Below are positions 1 to 6,884 of a stretch of DNA of 41,909 bases, one piece after another. The notes under the pieces were generated by a model that was not told the origin of the DNA, searched no databases, and saw only the letters and a program-made list of their open reading frames with translations. Position 1 is the first letter of the stretch. Each line of letters opens with the position of its first letter. The translations under genes and the position numbers were made by a program. The DNA comes from Acidimicrobiia bacterium (lineage in GTDB: Bacteria; Actinomycetota; Acidimicrobiia; Acidimicrobiales; AC-14): positions 1-41,909 of the forward strand of contig JAHFUQ010000019.1 of the NCBI GenBank assembly GCA_023265045.1, in the 5' to 3' direction.

Positions 1-6
1 CGCAGG

Positions 7-38
7 GGGGAGGGGCGGGGTCGCTGGTGCCCCTCCCC
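7..38 (-). terminator. GC-rich inverted repeat, terminator-like, after leftward repressor operon
   Basis: GGGGAGGGGC (7-16) pairs perfectly with GCCCCTCCCC (29-38) across a 12-nt loop. It lies downstream of the leftward genes ending at 91. No T-run follows on either strand, so it is either a factor-dependent terminator, a processing hairpin or a structural element near the molecule's end. Seen directly; function inferred. Confidence 0.4.
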
Positions 39-40
39 GT

Positions 41-75
41 GTCCGATTTTCGGACGGCCTGTCCGGCGCCCGGAC
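41..75. promoter_or_regulatory. Paired 15-bp operator-like dyads GTCCG-N5-CGGAC
   Basis: Two perfect dyads, at 41-55 (spacer ATTTT) and 61-75 (spacer GCGCC), have centres 20 bp apart, about two helical turns, as expected for cooperative dimer binding. The same dyad recurs at 166-180 and 287-301 near the HTH gene. They are good candidates for repressor operators. If the molecule is circular they lie upstream of the primase operon starting at 41859. Binding is inferred. Confidence 0.5.
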
Positions 76-90
76 GCTGGTCGGGCCGCG

Positions 91-285
91 TCAGCTATCG
101 TCGTCGAGCCGACGCACCGCGAGCCCAGCGACTCGCACCATCGCGAGCCGCACGGGCGCATCGTTGTCCGGCGGGCGGACACTCGCGACGTAGTGCCACG
201 CTCGGCTGCGGTGCCATCGCCGGTAGTCGGCGCGGACGGCCAGCGCGAAAACGAGCAGCTCGAGGACGACGAGCGCGACGGTCAT
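91..285 (-). CDS. Small membrane protein downstream of the repressor (64 aa)
   Basis: The start ATG (285-283) overlaps the TGA of the repressor gene in an ATGA junction, so the two are translationally coupled. The first ~17 residues (MTVALVVLELLVFALAV) form a hydrophobic helix followed by the basic run RADYRRWHRSR. This is typical of a single-pass inner-membrane protein with a cytoplasmic basic tail of about 45 residues. A dyad (287-301) sits one base upstream of the ATG and another (166-180) lies inside the gene. I do not recognise the family. A place in a repressor operon would fit superinfection exclusion or lysis timing, but that is speculation. Confidence 0.55.
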   Translation of the reverse strand: MTVALVVLELLVFALAVRADYRRWHRSRAWHYVASVRPPDNDAPVRLAMVRVAGLAVRRLDDDS

Positions 286-509
286 TGTCCGGCCCCCGGA
301 CGAGCGCGGCGGGCCCTCACCAGCCGGAGCTCCATGCCCACCGCGGTCGCGAGCTGCATCGCCTCGGCGACGGTGATAGGCAGGACGCCGCGCAGCTTGC
401 GGCCGAGCGTTGAGGCGTGGAGCTTGAGCCCGACGTCGACGATGATCTGCTCGAGCGTCCGCGGGTCGCGGTCGACCGCTGCGGCGAGGGTAGCGAGGAC
501 GGGGGCCAT
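282..509 (-). CDS. Cro/CI-like HTH DNA-binding protein, putative repressor (75 aa)
   Basis: Residues ~18-62 (RTLEQIIVDVGLKLHASTLGR, then VAEAMQLATAVGMEL) follow the helix-turn-helix pattern of XRE/Cro-type phage regulators, and the basic tail RLVRARRARPG is typical. The 75-aa length suits a Cro-like dimer without a cleavable CI domain. The start is ATG at 509; longer readings run into the upstream 21-bp repeats and are unlikely. Upstream on the same strand TTGACC and CAGTCT are 18 bp apart, and CAGTCT is six bases from the ATG, which suggests a leaderless mRNA. The gene is divergent from the early operon at 803, the usual place for a phage switch. Its target sites are probably the nearby dyads or repeats (inference). 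Confidence 0.6.
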   Translation of the reverse strand: MAPVLATLAAAVDRDPRTLEQIIVDVGLKLHASTLGRKLRGVLPITVAEAMQLATAVGMELRLVRARRARPGAGQ

Positions 510-563
510 GCGGTGAGACTGCGCCGGCCCCGAGCGGCCGGTCAAGGGCCGATTGCGTGTAGC

Positions 564-605
564 GCAGGCGTGCGGTCCTGTCACGCAGGCGTGCGGTCCT
601 GTCAC
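564..605. repeat. Two perfect tandem 21-bp repeats in the divergent control region
   Basis: A 21-bp unit beginning GCAGGCGTGCGG and ending TCCTGTCAC occurs at 564-584 and again, identically, at 585-605. They lie between the divergent repressor gene (start 509) and the early operon (start 803). Tandem sites two helical turns apart are typical of operators or iterons. They are seen directly; the role is inferred from position. Confidence 0.6.
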
Positions 606-679
606 GCCCGACCACAACCGGCGACAGTCGCGGCCGAAGTACGCGCGGCGGCTGGCGTTGACGCGGTGCGCGCGGTCGA

Positions 680-693
680 AAACCTCGAGGTTT
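680..693. promoter_or_regulatory. 14-bp perfect palindrome AAACCTCGAGGTTT, probable operator
   Basis: AAACCTCGAGGTTT is exactly self-complementary and A/T-rich at its ends in a very GC-rich setting. A TTGACG hexamer at 658-663 lies 16 bp upstream, so the palindrome covers the place where a -10 element of a rightward early promoter would be. No good -10 sequence is visible. An operator reading is reasonable but unproven. Confidence 0.45.
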
Positions 694-802
694 CGGTCCG
701 GGGTGATCGATCTGACGACAGCATGGTGCGGCGCGTCGGATCGTGGAGTCGCGAGCTTGCGCGCGCGGCCGGGCTGGCATGCGACGTGCTCAATGGTCTG
801 GC

Positions 803-1099
803 ATGCCCACCTCGACGAATCGCAAGAGCATCCGCACCTCCCTTGGCCTCCTCACCTACGGCGTCCGTGGCCGCGGCGGGGCGCTCACCCTGACCATCGC
901 CGCCGGACGGGACCGCGGCACCCACACCGACAGCCCGATCGACGCCCGCGACGCCGCGGACCTGCACCGCGAGTTGTCCTCGCTCTGCGAGGAGCTGATG
1001 GACGCGCACCACCTGTCCTCGATCGAGGTCTACGCGCCCGACCGGCACGGCGGGCACCAGATCGAGATGATCGAGGGTGACATGGGGAGCGGCAAGTGA
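803..1099 (+). CDS. Unknown early protein, first gene of rightward operon (98 aa)
   Basis: No family recognised. The protein opens with a basic N-terminus (MPTSTNRKSIRTSLGLLTYG) followed by an alternating hydrophobic stretch (GGALTLTIAAG) and an acidic helical region (ARDAADLHRELSSLCEELMDAHH). The ATG at 803 is preferred because upstream codons are arginine-rich and unlike the body of the protein; a GTG at 743 in the same frame is an alternative. No convincing Shine-Dalgarno sequence precedes 803. The stop overlaps the next GTG (GTGA). As first gene of the early operon it is probably made soon after entry. Confidence 0.55.
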   Translation: MPTSTNRKSIRTSLGLLTYGVRGRGGALTLTIAAGRDRGTHTDSPIDARDAADLHRELSSLCEELMDAHHLSSIEVYAPDRHGGHQIEMIEGDMGSGK

Positions 1100-1674
1100 G
1101 CGCCGCCGACCTCTGCCGCGCCGCCCTCAAGCTGGCCGGCTACAGCGCGCGCAAGGTGACGGTGCGGGAGCGCAGCTACCACGACGTCCATGTGACGATC
1201 CGCGCCGTCGGGATCCGCGCGTGCGACGTCGACGCGGTGCTCGCGACCGTCTGCCCGCCGTACGAGATCTACGCGGACGGTGACCCCTTCATGGCCCCGG
1301 GCTTCCGGGTCGAGTACCTCGACGACATCATCGCGCCGATCGCGGCCCGCGTTGCCGCTCGGATCCGCGCCGTCGAGCTGGGCCACGTGGCCTACGCGGC
1401 GCCGTTCGCCCGCTGCTACGTCGACACGAAGTCGACCAGCGGGCAGGAGGTCCACTGGCTGGGCGACACGTTCGCGCGGACCTGCTGGGACATCGACAAC
1501 GCCGGGGAGCAGGCCGCGCGCGAGCTGCTGGACCGCGGCTACGGTGCGCCCGTGCCCGCGGACTGGCTCGATCGGCTGGACCTCGACGACCCGGCGCCGG
1601 TCGAGCCCACCTGCGCGCATGGCGCCGCGCTGTCTGTGTCCTGCCTCGCGTGCCACGCCGCTGCTACCACCTGA
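1096..1674 (+). CDS. Unknown early protein with C-terminal Cys/His cluster (192 aa)
   Basis: It starts at a GTG that overlaps the previous stop (GTGA), implying coupled translation. The body is a soluble alpha/beta-looking chain with acidic residues toward the C-terminus (DWLDRLDLDDPAP). The last ~20 residues carry CAHG and CLACH, a possible Cys/His metal-binding knuckle. No catalytic motif was recognised and no family can be named. Followed by 86 bases without a gene before the next start at 1761. Confidence 0.6.
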   Translation: MSAADLCRAALKLAGYSARKVTVRERSYHDVHVTIRAVGIRACDVDAVLATVCPPYEIYADGDPFMAPGFRVEYLDDIIAPIAARVAARIRAVELGHVAYAAPFARCYVDTKSTSGQEVHWLGDTFARTCWDIDNAGEQAARELLDRGYGAPVPADWLDRLDLDDPAPVEPTCAHGAALSVSCLACHAAATT

Positions 1675-1760
1675 CCCGCCGCGTAGCTGTCAGGTCCCGC
1701 CCGATGCCACGGGCGGCCGATCAGATCCGCGACCACCACCGTTCACCACCGGAGATCGTC

Positions 1761-1946
1761 ATGCTCGGTCTGTCCACTCCCGGCCTTCCCGTTTTCCTCA
1801 TCGACGATCGGCAGGATTACCACCTCGGGACCCTCGCCCGCCGGGAGTCGCAGGTGGCAGTGGTCGATGTCCCGATCGACGCCGCGCGCGGGGTGACGCG
1901 CAGGATGCGCACCCACGCTCGCTACGTGATCCGCGCTTGGGTCTGA
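1761..1946 (+). CDS. Unknown small early protein (61 aa)
   Basis: The ATG at 1761 has a clear Shine-Dalgarno (GGAG) ten bases upstream; GGAGATCGTC-ATG also occurs before the ejection-type gene at 17457. The protein reads MLGLSTPGLPVFLIDDRQD and then a basic C-terminal half (RGVTRRMRTHARYVIRAW). No family recognised. An in-frame upstream extension to 1650 is possible but would be arginine-rich and lacks a ribosome site, so it is rejected. Confidence 0.5.
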   Translation: MLGLSTPGLPVFLIDDRQDYHLGTLARRESQVAVVDVPIDAARGVTRRMRTHARYVIRAWV

Positions 1947-1979
1947 CATCGACACCACCGCTCACCATCCGGAGCCGTC

Positions 1980-2801
1980 ATGCCCGACGTCACCACCGCT
2001 ACCCGCCGCACGCGCCCATGGTCCGACACCGACTGCCCCGAGTCGCGGTGCGTGTACTGCCGCGCGCGGTACTCGGCGATGCGCACGGGGCTCGGTGGCG
2101 CGGGCGAGCACTGCTCGGCGATGATCTGCGCGGCCGGTCGCGACCGCACGACCACCGATGGCGGCGACGGCTCGCACGTCACGCTGGCATCGGCCCGGCG
2201 CGACCTGGGGACGATCAAGCGCCAGATGTGGGCCGAGTACCACCGTCCTGGCGCGTGCATCCCCGAGCTGGTGACGTACGGCGCGGACCTGAGCGACGAC
2301 GACCGCGCGGACTTCCTCGACGCGCTGGACCTGGACGACGACGACACCGACGACGGTGACGCGTCGTTCGACCCGTCGGAGTGGGGCGACGACATCTCCC
2401 CAGGCGGCGACACCACCGACGCCGCGACCACCGACGACGAGCAGCCGGCCATCGCAGCGGACGAGCAGCCGATCGCGACCAGCGCGCCGGCCCCTGCCCC
2501 CCTGCCACTCCCGGCCCCTGCCCGCCGGCCCACCCGCGCGCCCTGCTCGAGCCGTGCCGCGCGCGCCGACCTCTCCCGCTTCCCCTACCCCACCCCGTTC
2601 CAGATCTGGCCCGCAGATTTTCGGGCACCCCGCCGCGTCAGACCGCGGCCTCACCATCCCGGGCGCGACCGGGTGACCCGCGTGGGGCATCACGCGGAGC
2701 AGCGGTTCGACTCCGCTGGCGTCCACCGATCCGATCACCCTCGACCCACCTTGTTCCAAACCTGGCCCGTAGATTTTCGGGCCACCAGGACCAGACCATG
2801 A
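1980..2801 (+). CDS. Early protein with N-terminal Cys motif and long acidic/proline-rich tail (273 aa)
   Basis: The N-terminal ~80 residues contain CVYCRARYSA and HCSAMICAAG, a possible four-cysteine zinc site. Then follow an acidic low-complexity stretch (DLDDDDTDDGDASFD), an Ala/Pro-rich linker (SAPAPAPLPLPAPA) and a basic tail. GGAG lies just upstream of the ATG at 1980. The stop overlaps the ATG of the next gene (ATGA at 2798), which supports the reading frame to the end. Within the tail two 30-bp near-identical segments 156 bp apart encode PFQIWPADFRA and LFQTWPVDFRA. The tail may carry nucleic-acid structure as well as code. Function unknown. Confidence 0.55.
   Translation: MPDVTTATRRTRPWSDTDCPESRCVYCRARYSAMRTGLGGAGEHCSAMICAAGRDRTTTDGGDGSHVTLASARRDLGTIKRQMWAEYHRPGACIPELVTYGADLSDDDRADFLDALDLDDDDTDDGDASFDPSEWGDDISPGGDTTDAATTDDEQPAIAADEQPIATSAPAPAPLPLPAPARRPTRAPCSSRAARADLSRFPYPTPFQIWPADFRAPRRVRPRPHHPGRDRVTRVGHHAEQRFDSAGVHRSDHPRPTLFQTWPVDFRATRTRP
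2597..2782. repeat. Two imperfect 30-bp hairpin-forming repeats
   Basis: The segments 2597-2626 and 2753-2782 match at 27 of 30 positions. Each holds GCCCG, then an 8-base A/T-rich loop ending GATTTT, then CGGGC, so each can form a short hairpin. The second lies just before the start of the 2798 gene. The stems are unchanged while the differences lie in the loop or outside, pointing to selection on structure. Role unknown: operator, attenuator or coding repeat. Confidence 0.45.
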
Positions 2802-3361
2802 CCACGATCCACGACACCGCCCGCACCGTCCTTGCCCTGTTCGACGCGCTCGAGCAGGTGAACCCCAGCAAGGGCGCCCACGCGCAGGACCACACGCCGA
2901 GCGCGGACCTGAAGGCCCTGGTCGCGCACCTCGACGCGCGCTGCCCCGGGCTGATCCAGACCGTCTCGACCGGCATCGATGACGGCGAGCGCTTCCACGC
3001 CGTGTCGATCGCGTCGCCGACGGGCGTGCGCTTCGACCTCTACCACGTCGTGCCGTCCTGCTACGAGGCGGCGGCCCCGCACGACCACGAGGCCCCAGCG
3101 CGGGCCCACCACGAGCTGGTGCGGCTGGCCGCGGACCCCGCCTCGCGCCAGGCCATCCCGGTCATCGAGCCCGGCCTGACGCCGCACGCCGTGCTCCTCA
3201 TCAACGACGCGGCCGAGGCGTTCGCGGGTGCGCTCGGGCCGGTGCCACCGCAGTATTCCATCGGGGGCGTGCGGGACGGCAAGGTCCACGTGACGATGGC
3301 GGTCGACATCGACGTGGCCAGCCTCAACGCCTTCGCGGGCGCGCTGGGCGGTGCGTCGTGA
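2798..3361 (+). CDS. Unknown early protein (187 aa)
   Basis: The ATG at 2798 overlaps the upstream TGA. The chain begins with a helical segment (MTTIHDTARTVLALFDALEQ), has a mixed alpha/beta middle, and ends with an amphipathic segment (VASLNAFAGALGGAS). I see no transmembrane helix and no catalytic motif. The hairpin repeat at 2753-2782 lies in its leader and could modulate translation. Its stop overlaps the next GTG. Unnamed; a real gene by length, coupling and composition. Confidence 0.6.
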   Translation: MTTIHDTARTVLALFDALEQVNPSKGAHAQDHTPSADLKALVAHLDARCPGLIQTVSTGIDDGERFHAVSIASPTGVRFDLYHVVPSCYEAAAPHDHEAPARAHHELVRLAADPASRQAIPVIEPGLTPHAVLLINDAAEAFAGALGPVPPQYSIGGVRDGKVHVTMAVDIDVASLNAFAGALGGAS

Positions 3362-3564
3362 CCTACAAGATCGTGCGCACCGTCGACGTTCGCGCGGGCC
3401 AGCCCGTCGTCGACTTCTTCACCGACAAGACCTCGGCCGCGACGTTCATCAGCGCGGCGAACCGGCGCTCGGTGGCGGACCCGGCGACCGAGGATGACCT
3501 GGCCGGCGCGGACGAGTGGCCGTACGCGGTGGTGCCAGTGGAGTCCGCGTGCTCGAGCGCCTGA
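3358..3564 (+). CDS. Unknown small early protein (68 aa)
   Basis: It starts at a GTG overlapping the previous stop (GTGA). The sequence (TYKIVRTVDVRAG, then VVDFFTDKTSAATFISAANR) looks like a compact beta-alpha fold of the kind common among small phage host-interaction proteins, without a recognised family. The last residues overlap the start of the next gene at 3549 in another frame. Confidence 0.5.
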   Translation: MTYKIVRTVDVRAGQPVVDFFTDKTSAATFISAANRRSVADPATEDDLAGADEWPYAVVPVESACSSA

Positions 3565-3734
3565 CCTACGGCCTCGGCCTGCGCCACGGTCTCGCCAACT
3601 ACGCGGCCGGCACGGGCGGGCCTGTCATCTGGCGGTCGATGGCGTGGACCGCCGGCGCGCTGCAGGACCACTACGACGACGCCGAGATGAAGGGCCAGCA
3701 CCTGGCCCACCAGCAACGAACCGAGAGGACGTGA
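3549..3734 (+). CDS. Unknown small early protein (61 aa)
   Basis: A GTG start at 3549 is chosen because GGAG lies five bases upstream, inside the end of the preceding gene. The two genes overlap by 16 bases. The protein contains LTYGLGLRHGLANYAAGTGG, then a His-rich C-terminal half (QDHYDDAEMKGQHLAHQQ). No family recognised and no membrane segment. The next gene begins two bases after the stop. Confidence 0.45.
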   Translation: MLERLTYGLGLRHGLANYAAGTGGPVIWRSMAWTAGALQDHYDDAEMKGQHLAHQQRTERT

Positions 3735-3736
3735 CC

Positions 3737-3967
3737 ATGAGCGAACCGACCAGCACCCTGGACCGCATCATCAGCGACGCCATCGAGAAGGCCAAGACCG
3801 AGGCCATCTACCAGGCGTTCGGCAACGCGCAGAACGACACCGTGGTCGCCGGCCTGATCCGCGACGCCGTGGTCGCGCACCTGCGCACGCCCGAGGGCCA
3901 CGCGAAGATCGTCGCCATCGCCGACAAGGCCATCGCCGGCCTGACCGCGCGGAAGGGCGGGTACTGA
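3737..3967 (+). CDS. Unknown small helical early protein (76 aa)
   Basis: A strong ribosome site (GAGAGGAC) precedes the ATG at 3737. The whole chain appears alpha-helical (TLDRIISDAIEKAKTEAIYQ, then IVAIADKAIAGLTARKGGY), with hydrophobics spaced for a helical bundle. Its start context is among the best in the early operon, suggesting relatively high expression. It lies directly upstream of the 181-aa recombination-neighbour gene. No family recognised. Confidence 0.55.
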   Translation: MSEPTSTLDRIISDAIEKAKTEAIYQAFGNAQNDTVVAGLIRDAVVAHLRTPEGHAKIVAIADKAIAGLTARKGGY

Positions 3968-3968
3968 C

Positions 3969-4514
3969 GTGGACTACCGACTGCGCCGCATCAGCGACAA
4001 GTACATCAGCGCCGGCGAGCTGCCGGTGGACGTCGACCTGGTGGTGACCATCGACCGCATCGTGACCGGCGACGTGACCGGCGAGGGCGGCAAGATCACC
4101 ACCACGGGCCTGCTCTACTTCAAGGGCTGGGCGAAGGCGATGGTCCTCAACAGCGGCAACGGCAAGACGATCCGCAAGCTGTACGGCAAGGACGACGACG
4201 CGTGGCTGGGCAAGGCGGTGAGCCTGTACCGCAGCACCACGAAGGTCGGCGGCGACCCGGACGTGCCGTGCATCCGGGTCCGGCCCGCGGTGCCGAAGTC
4301 GGGCCGGGCGGACCCGCAGCCGAACGAGGACGCCGCCAAGTACGTGATGGAGGTCGGCACCGAGCTCGAGGCGGCGACCTCGCTCGAGCAGCTCGAGGCC
4401 ATCGCCCTGGCCCACCGCGAGCGGGTGGCCGCGCTGCCCAAGGCCCTGGCCGACACGGTGAAGCGGGTCAAGGCGGCGATGGTGAAGGCGCTCACGCCGG
4501 CCGGTGCCGCGTGA
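3969..4514 (+). CDS. Conserved phage protein next to the exonuclease, possibly OB-fold-like (181 aa)
   Basis: It starts at a GTG three bases after the previous TGA. Residues ~15-100 (DLVVTIDRIVTGDV, LLYFKGWAKAMVLNSGNGK, IRKLYGKDDDAWLGKAVSLY) match a pattern I know from many phage genomes: a beta-rich domain with a VLN-TN-like turn followed by YG-x-D-x2-x-W-x-GK, commonly found beside recombination genes. Its function is not established; an ssDNA-binding or nuclease-accessory role is plausible from the RecE-like exonuclease three genes downstream. The C-terminal ~60 residues form an acidic/basic helix. It overlaps the next gene (GTGA). Confidence 0.6.
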   Translation: MDYRLRRISDKYISAGELPVDVDLVVTIDRIVTGDVTGEGGKITTTGLLYFKGWAKAMVLNSGNGKTIRKLYGKDDDAWLGKAVSLYRSTTKVGGDPDVPCIRVRPAVPKSGRADPQPNEDAAKYVMEVGTELEAATSLEQLEAIALAHRERVAALPKALADTVKRVKAAMVKALTPAGAA

Positions 4515-4720
4515 AGGCGCTGGTCGTGGTGCCGATCGCGGAGGTGCGGCCCGACGAGCCGCGCTGGTACTGCGAGGACGGTGAGCGGCCCGGGGTGCCG
4601 CCGTCGCTCATGCCGGCCGAGCTGCACACCGATCCGGCCGACGAGTGCGGGTGCGAGGCGTGCCCGTACGCGGCGGTGATCCGCGAGGTGACGATCGTCG
4701 AGCCCGGCGGTGGGTCGTGA
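4511..4720 (+). CDS. Unknown small Cys-containing early protein (69 aa)
   Basis: GTG start overlapping the previous TGA. The sequence contains ECGCEACPYAA near residue 50, with a further Cys in RWYCEDGERPG, so a metal-bound cysteine site is possible. The body is acidic. It is coupled to the next gene through another GTGA. Not recognised. Confidence 0.45.
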   Translation: MKALVVVPIAEVRPDEPRWYCEDGERPGVPPSLMPAELHTDPADECGCEACPYAAVIREVTIVEPGGGS

Positions 4721-4896
4721 CGTTTATCCTCGTCGCCGTCGACTGCCACGACTGCGGATACGACATGCGAGTGCGCGCCTTCGTCGTCAGGCCGACCATC
4801 GAGGAGATCGGCGAGTTGGCCGGGTCCGCCCGCTGCACCCGCGTCCGCATGTTCATCGTCAACACCGATGGAACTACCGAGGAGACCGAACCATGA
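4717..4896 (+). CDS. Unknown small Cys-motif early protein (59 aa)
   Basis: GTG start overlapping the upstream TGA. It begins TFILVAVDCHDCGYDMRVRAF, with a CHDCG knuckle that could hold half a zinc site, followed by an alpha segment (PTIEEIGELAGSARC). Ends four bases into the exonuclease gene (ATGA). Likely co-translated with the exonuclease; the short length and single knuckle leave function open. Confidence 0.5.
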   Translation: MTFILVAVDCHDCGYDMRVRAFVVRPTIEEIGELAGSARCTRVRMFIVNTDGTTEETEP

Positions 4897-5765
4897 CCCG
4901 CGCCGACGAACCGATCGACCCGAACGAGCGCCGCCTGGTGAACCCGCGCGACATCGAGCGCGTCCGCTTCAGCACCCTCCGCGAGATGTCGAAGTCCGCG
5001 GCGCACTACCTCCACGCCTGCCAGCGCCGGTACGAGCCGACGGGCGAGGCGTCGCAGAAGCTCGGCAGCGGCACGCACGCGCTGCTGTTCGGCACGCCGG
5101 CCGTCGCGGTGTTCGGGCCGGGCACGTTCACGCCGCCGGGCGAGAAGAAGGCGAAGGAGTACAAGGGCGTGAAGTCGGGCGCGTACTGGGACGCCTTCCA
5201 GCTCGAGCACGAGGGCGAGGTCATCCTGTCGCCGGCCGAGTACGAGGAATCGAAGGCGATGGCCGACGCCATCCGGTCGCACCCGATCGCCGGGCCGCTG
5301 CTGTTCAAGCGCGGCACGCTGCACGAGTACGAGGTGCTGTGGAGCTACTGCGGCCGGAAGATGGCGAGCCACCTCGACGCCTACCGCTACGTGATGACCG
5401 AGGGGCGCGGGCCGGGGACGCTCATCGACGTGAAGACGAGCCGCGACGGGAACCCGGCCCGGTTCGGCTGGTCGGCGCTGCGGTACCACTACTACGCGCA
5501 GCTCGCCTGCTACTCCGAGGCGATGGAGTCGCTCGGGCACCCGACGCCGGACCCGTACATCGTGCTCGTCGAGAACGAGCGGCCCTACGTGGTGAGCGTG
5601 CTGCGGGTGGTGCCGCGGGCCATCGAGTTCGGCCGGCGCCAGTTGCGCGGCTGGATGGAGCAGCTCTTGCGGTGCGAGGCCGCCAACGCCTGGGGTGGTT
5701 ACTCGGAGTGCATCGAGGAGCTCGACCTGCCGGGCGACCGACTGACCGAAGACCTGGAGGACTGA
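4893..5765 (+). CDS. RecE/Cas4-like PD-(D/E)XK exonuclease (290 aa)
   Basis: Motif order fits the phage exodeoxyribonuclease VIII-type PDDEXK family. SGTHALLFGTPA (~59-70) supplies the early Gly-x-x-x-H helix; ASHLDAY has Asp162; LIDVKTSRD (~177-185) has Asp179 and Lys181 of the D-x-K core; and ALRYHYYAQLACY (~195-207) is the conserved YxxQ helix after the core. Such enzymes resect dsDNA 5'-to-3' for phage recombination and replication. Length is close to that of stand-alone family members. No RecT-like annealing protein is recognised, unless the 3969-4514 gene plays that part. Start ATG overlaps the upstream stop. Assignment is from motifs only. Confidence 0.8.
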   Translation: MTRADEPIDPNERRLVNPRDIERVRFSTLREMSKSAAHYLHACQRRYEPTGEASQKLGSGTHALLFGTPAVAVFGPGTFTPPGEKKAKEYKGVKSGAYWDAFQLEHEGEVILSPAEYEESKAMADAIRSHPIAGPLLFKRGTLHEYEVLWSYCGRKMASHLDAYRYVMTEGRGPGTLIDVKTSRDGNPARFGWSALRYHYYAQLACYSEAMESLGHPTPDPYIVLVENERPYVVSVLRVVPRAIEFGRRQLRGWMEQLLRCEAANAWGGYSECIEELDLPGDRLTEDLED

Positions 5766-5767
5766 CC

Positions 5768-6226
5768 ATGACCGACCTTCCTTCCCTCCGCGCCCGAGCC
5801 GATCTGGCCAGCGAGGTCGCGCGGATGGCGCGGCAGGCCACGAACGACGCCAACGAGTGCGACCGGCTGCGCAACAGGGCCGAGGCCGCCGAGCGCCGGA
5901 TGGCCGACATCGCCAACCAGTTGCACGTCCCCGACGCGCATGAGTGGGATGCCGTCGCGGTCAGCATCGAGGCCGAGATCAAGACGCTGATCAACCGGGT
6001 CCGCGACGCCGAGCGCCGGCTGGCCGAGGCGAGCAAGCCGGGGCTCGCGGTGGTCGAGGAGGCGGTGCGGGCGGTCGTCTCGACGCGCTTGATCGCCGCC
6101 AGTATCACCGCCGACGAGATGGAGCGGGCGCCGTGCGGCGTCTGCGGCTCGTTCGCGCCGCGGTTCAAGGCGTGGATCGACGACTTCGACGCGGCCTTCC
6201 GCGCCGCCCTGGAGAACCCCAAGTGA
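5768..6226 (+). CDS. Coiled-coil protein with Cys pair (152 aa)
   Basis: ATG two bases after the exonuclease stop, with GGAGGACTGACC as the ribosome site. Residues ~5-100 have heptad-like hydrophobics and many E/R/A (ECDRLRNRAEAAERRMADIA, then LINRVRDAERRLAEASK), indicating a long coiled coil. The C-terminal part has CGVCGSF. Co-transcription with the exonuclease could mean an accessory role, but nothing in the sequence proves it. Ends in a GTGA overlap with the next gene. Confidence 0.55.
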   Translation: MTDLPSLRARADLASEVARMARQATNDANECDRLRNRAEAAERRMADIANQLHVPDAHEWDAVAVSIEAEIKTLINRVRDAERRLAEASKPGLAVVEEAVRAVVSTRLIAASITADEMERAPCGVCGSFAPRFKAWIDDFDAAFRAALENPK

Positions 6227-6645
6227 CCGACGCCGACCGTATCGCCGCCATCGTCCGCAAGGCCGAGGCCAACTGCTGCACCGTGACCGTCGACGAGATC
6301 CGATGGCTCGCGGACCGGGCCGCCGTCGATCCGTTCGTCGCGGTCGGCAGCGCCATCGGCGCCGAGCTGCCGGCCCCGCTGACCCGCGACGCAGCCCGCC
6401 GATTCTTCCGCATCGAGTCGAACGGACCAACGTGGTGGACCGTCTCTCCGACGCAGGCCCACGCATGGATCCAGTGGGCGACGTGGCACATCGACACCGG
6501 GTGCGCCGACGAGACGGACAGCGATCCGACCATGATCGAACTGACCGCCGAGCAGGCCGCCGCTGTGAGGGTGAGCGACGACCCGACCGGAGCATCCAAC
6601 CTCGCCGCGCTCGAGATGGGCGCGACCATCTGCACGGAGTACTGA
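6223..6645 (+). CDS. Unknown early protein (140 aa)
   Basis: GTG start overlapping the previous stop. It contains a helical N-terminus (TDADRIAAIVRKAEANCC), an aromatic-rich centre (PTWWTVSPTQAHAWIQWATW) and an acidic C-terminal part. The tryptophan cluster is unusual and may be a protein-binding surface. No family recognised; no membrane segment or catalytic motif is evident. Confidence 0.5.
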   Translation: MTDADRIAAIVRKAEANCCTVTVDEIRWLADRAAVDPFVAVGSAIGAELPAPLTRDAARRFFRIESNGPTWWTVSPTQAHAWIQWATWHIDTGCADETDSDPTMIELTAEQAAAVRVSDDPTGASNLAALEMGATICTEY

Positions 6646-6647
6646 CC

Positions 6648-6884
6648 ATGACCACCGACCTGCGCGCCCGCGCCGAGGCGTTGTTGACCGAGTTGCGCCC
6701 GTACTACGACGCCGCGCCGGTCACGGACCGATCGCTCGCGGCCCTGCACCGCGATGCCGTGTCGTGTATCCGCGACATCCTCGCCGCCCTGCCGCCCGAC
6801 CCCGCGCCGACGGGCGAGCGGAGTGTGTGCGGTGCGTGGGAGCTGCTGCGGGCCGGCCTGCGGGCGCTGGGGGTGGCGAAGTGA
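6648..6884 (+). CDS. Small helical early protein sharing its C-terminal end with the 7150 gene (78 aa)
   Basis: ATG two bases after the previous stop. The chain is helical (TTDLRARAEALLTELRPYYD). Its last 14-15 codons (ELLRAGLRALGVAK) are nearly identical in DNA (one change in 46 bases, 6840-6885 versus 7321-7366) to the end of the 71-aa gene at 7150-7365, whereas the rest differs. This points to a recent local duplication or gene conversion of a gene end. Stop overlaps the next GTG. Confidence 0.5.
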   Translation: MTTDLRARAEALLTELRPYYDAAPVTDRSLAALHRDAVSCIRDILAALPPDPAPTGERSVCGAWELLRAGLRALGVAK

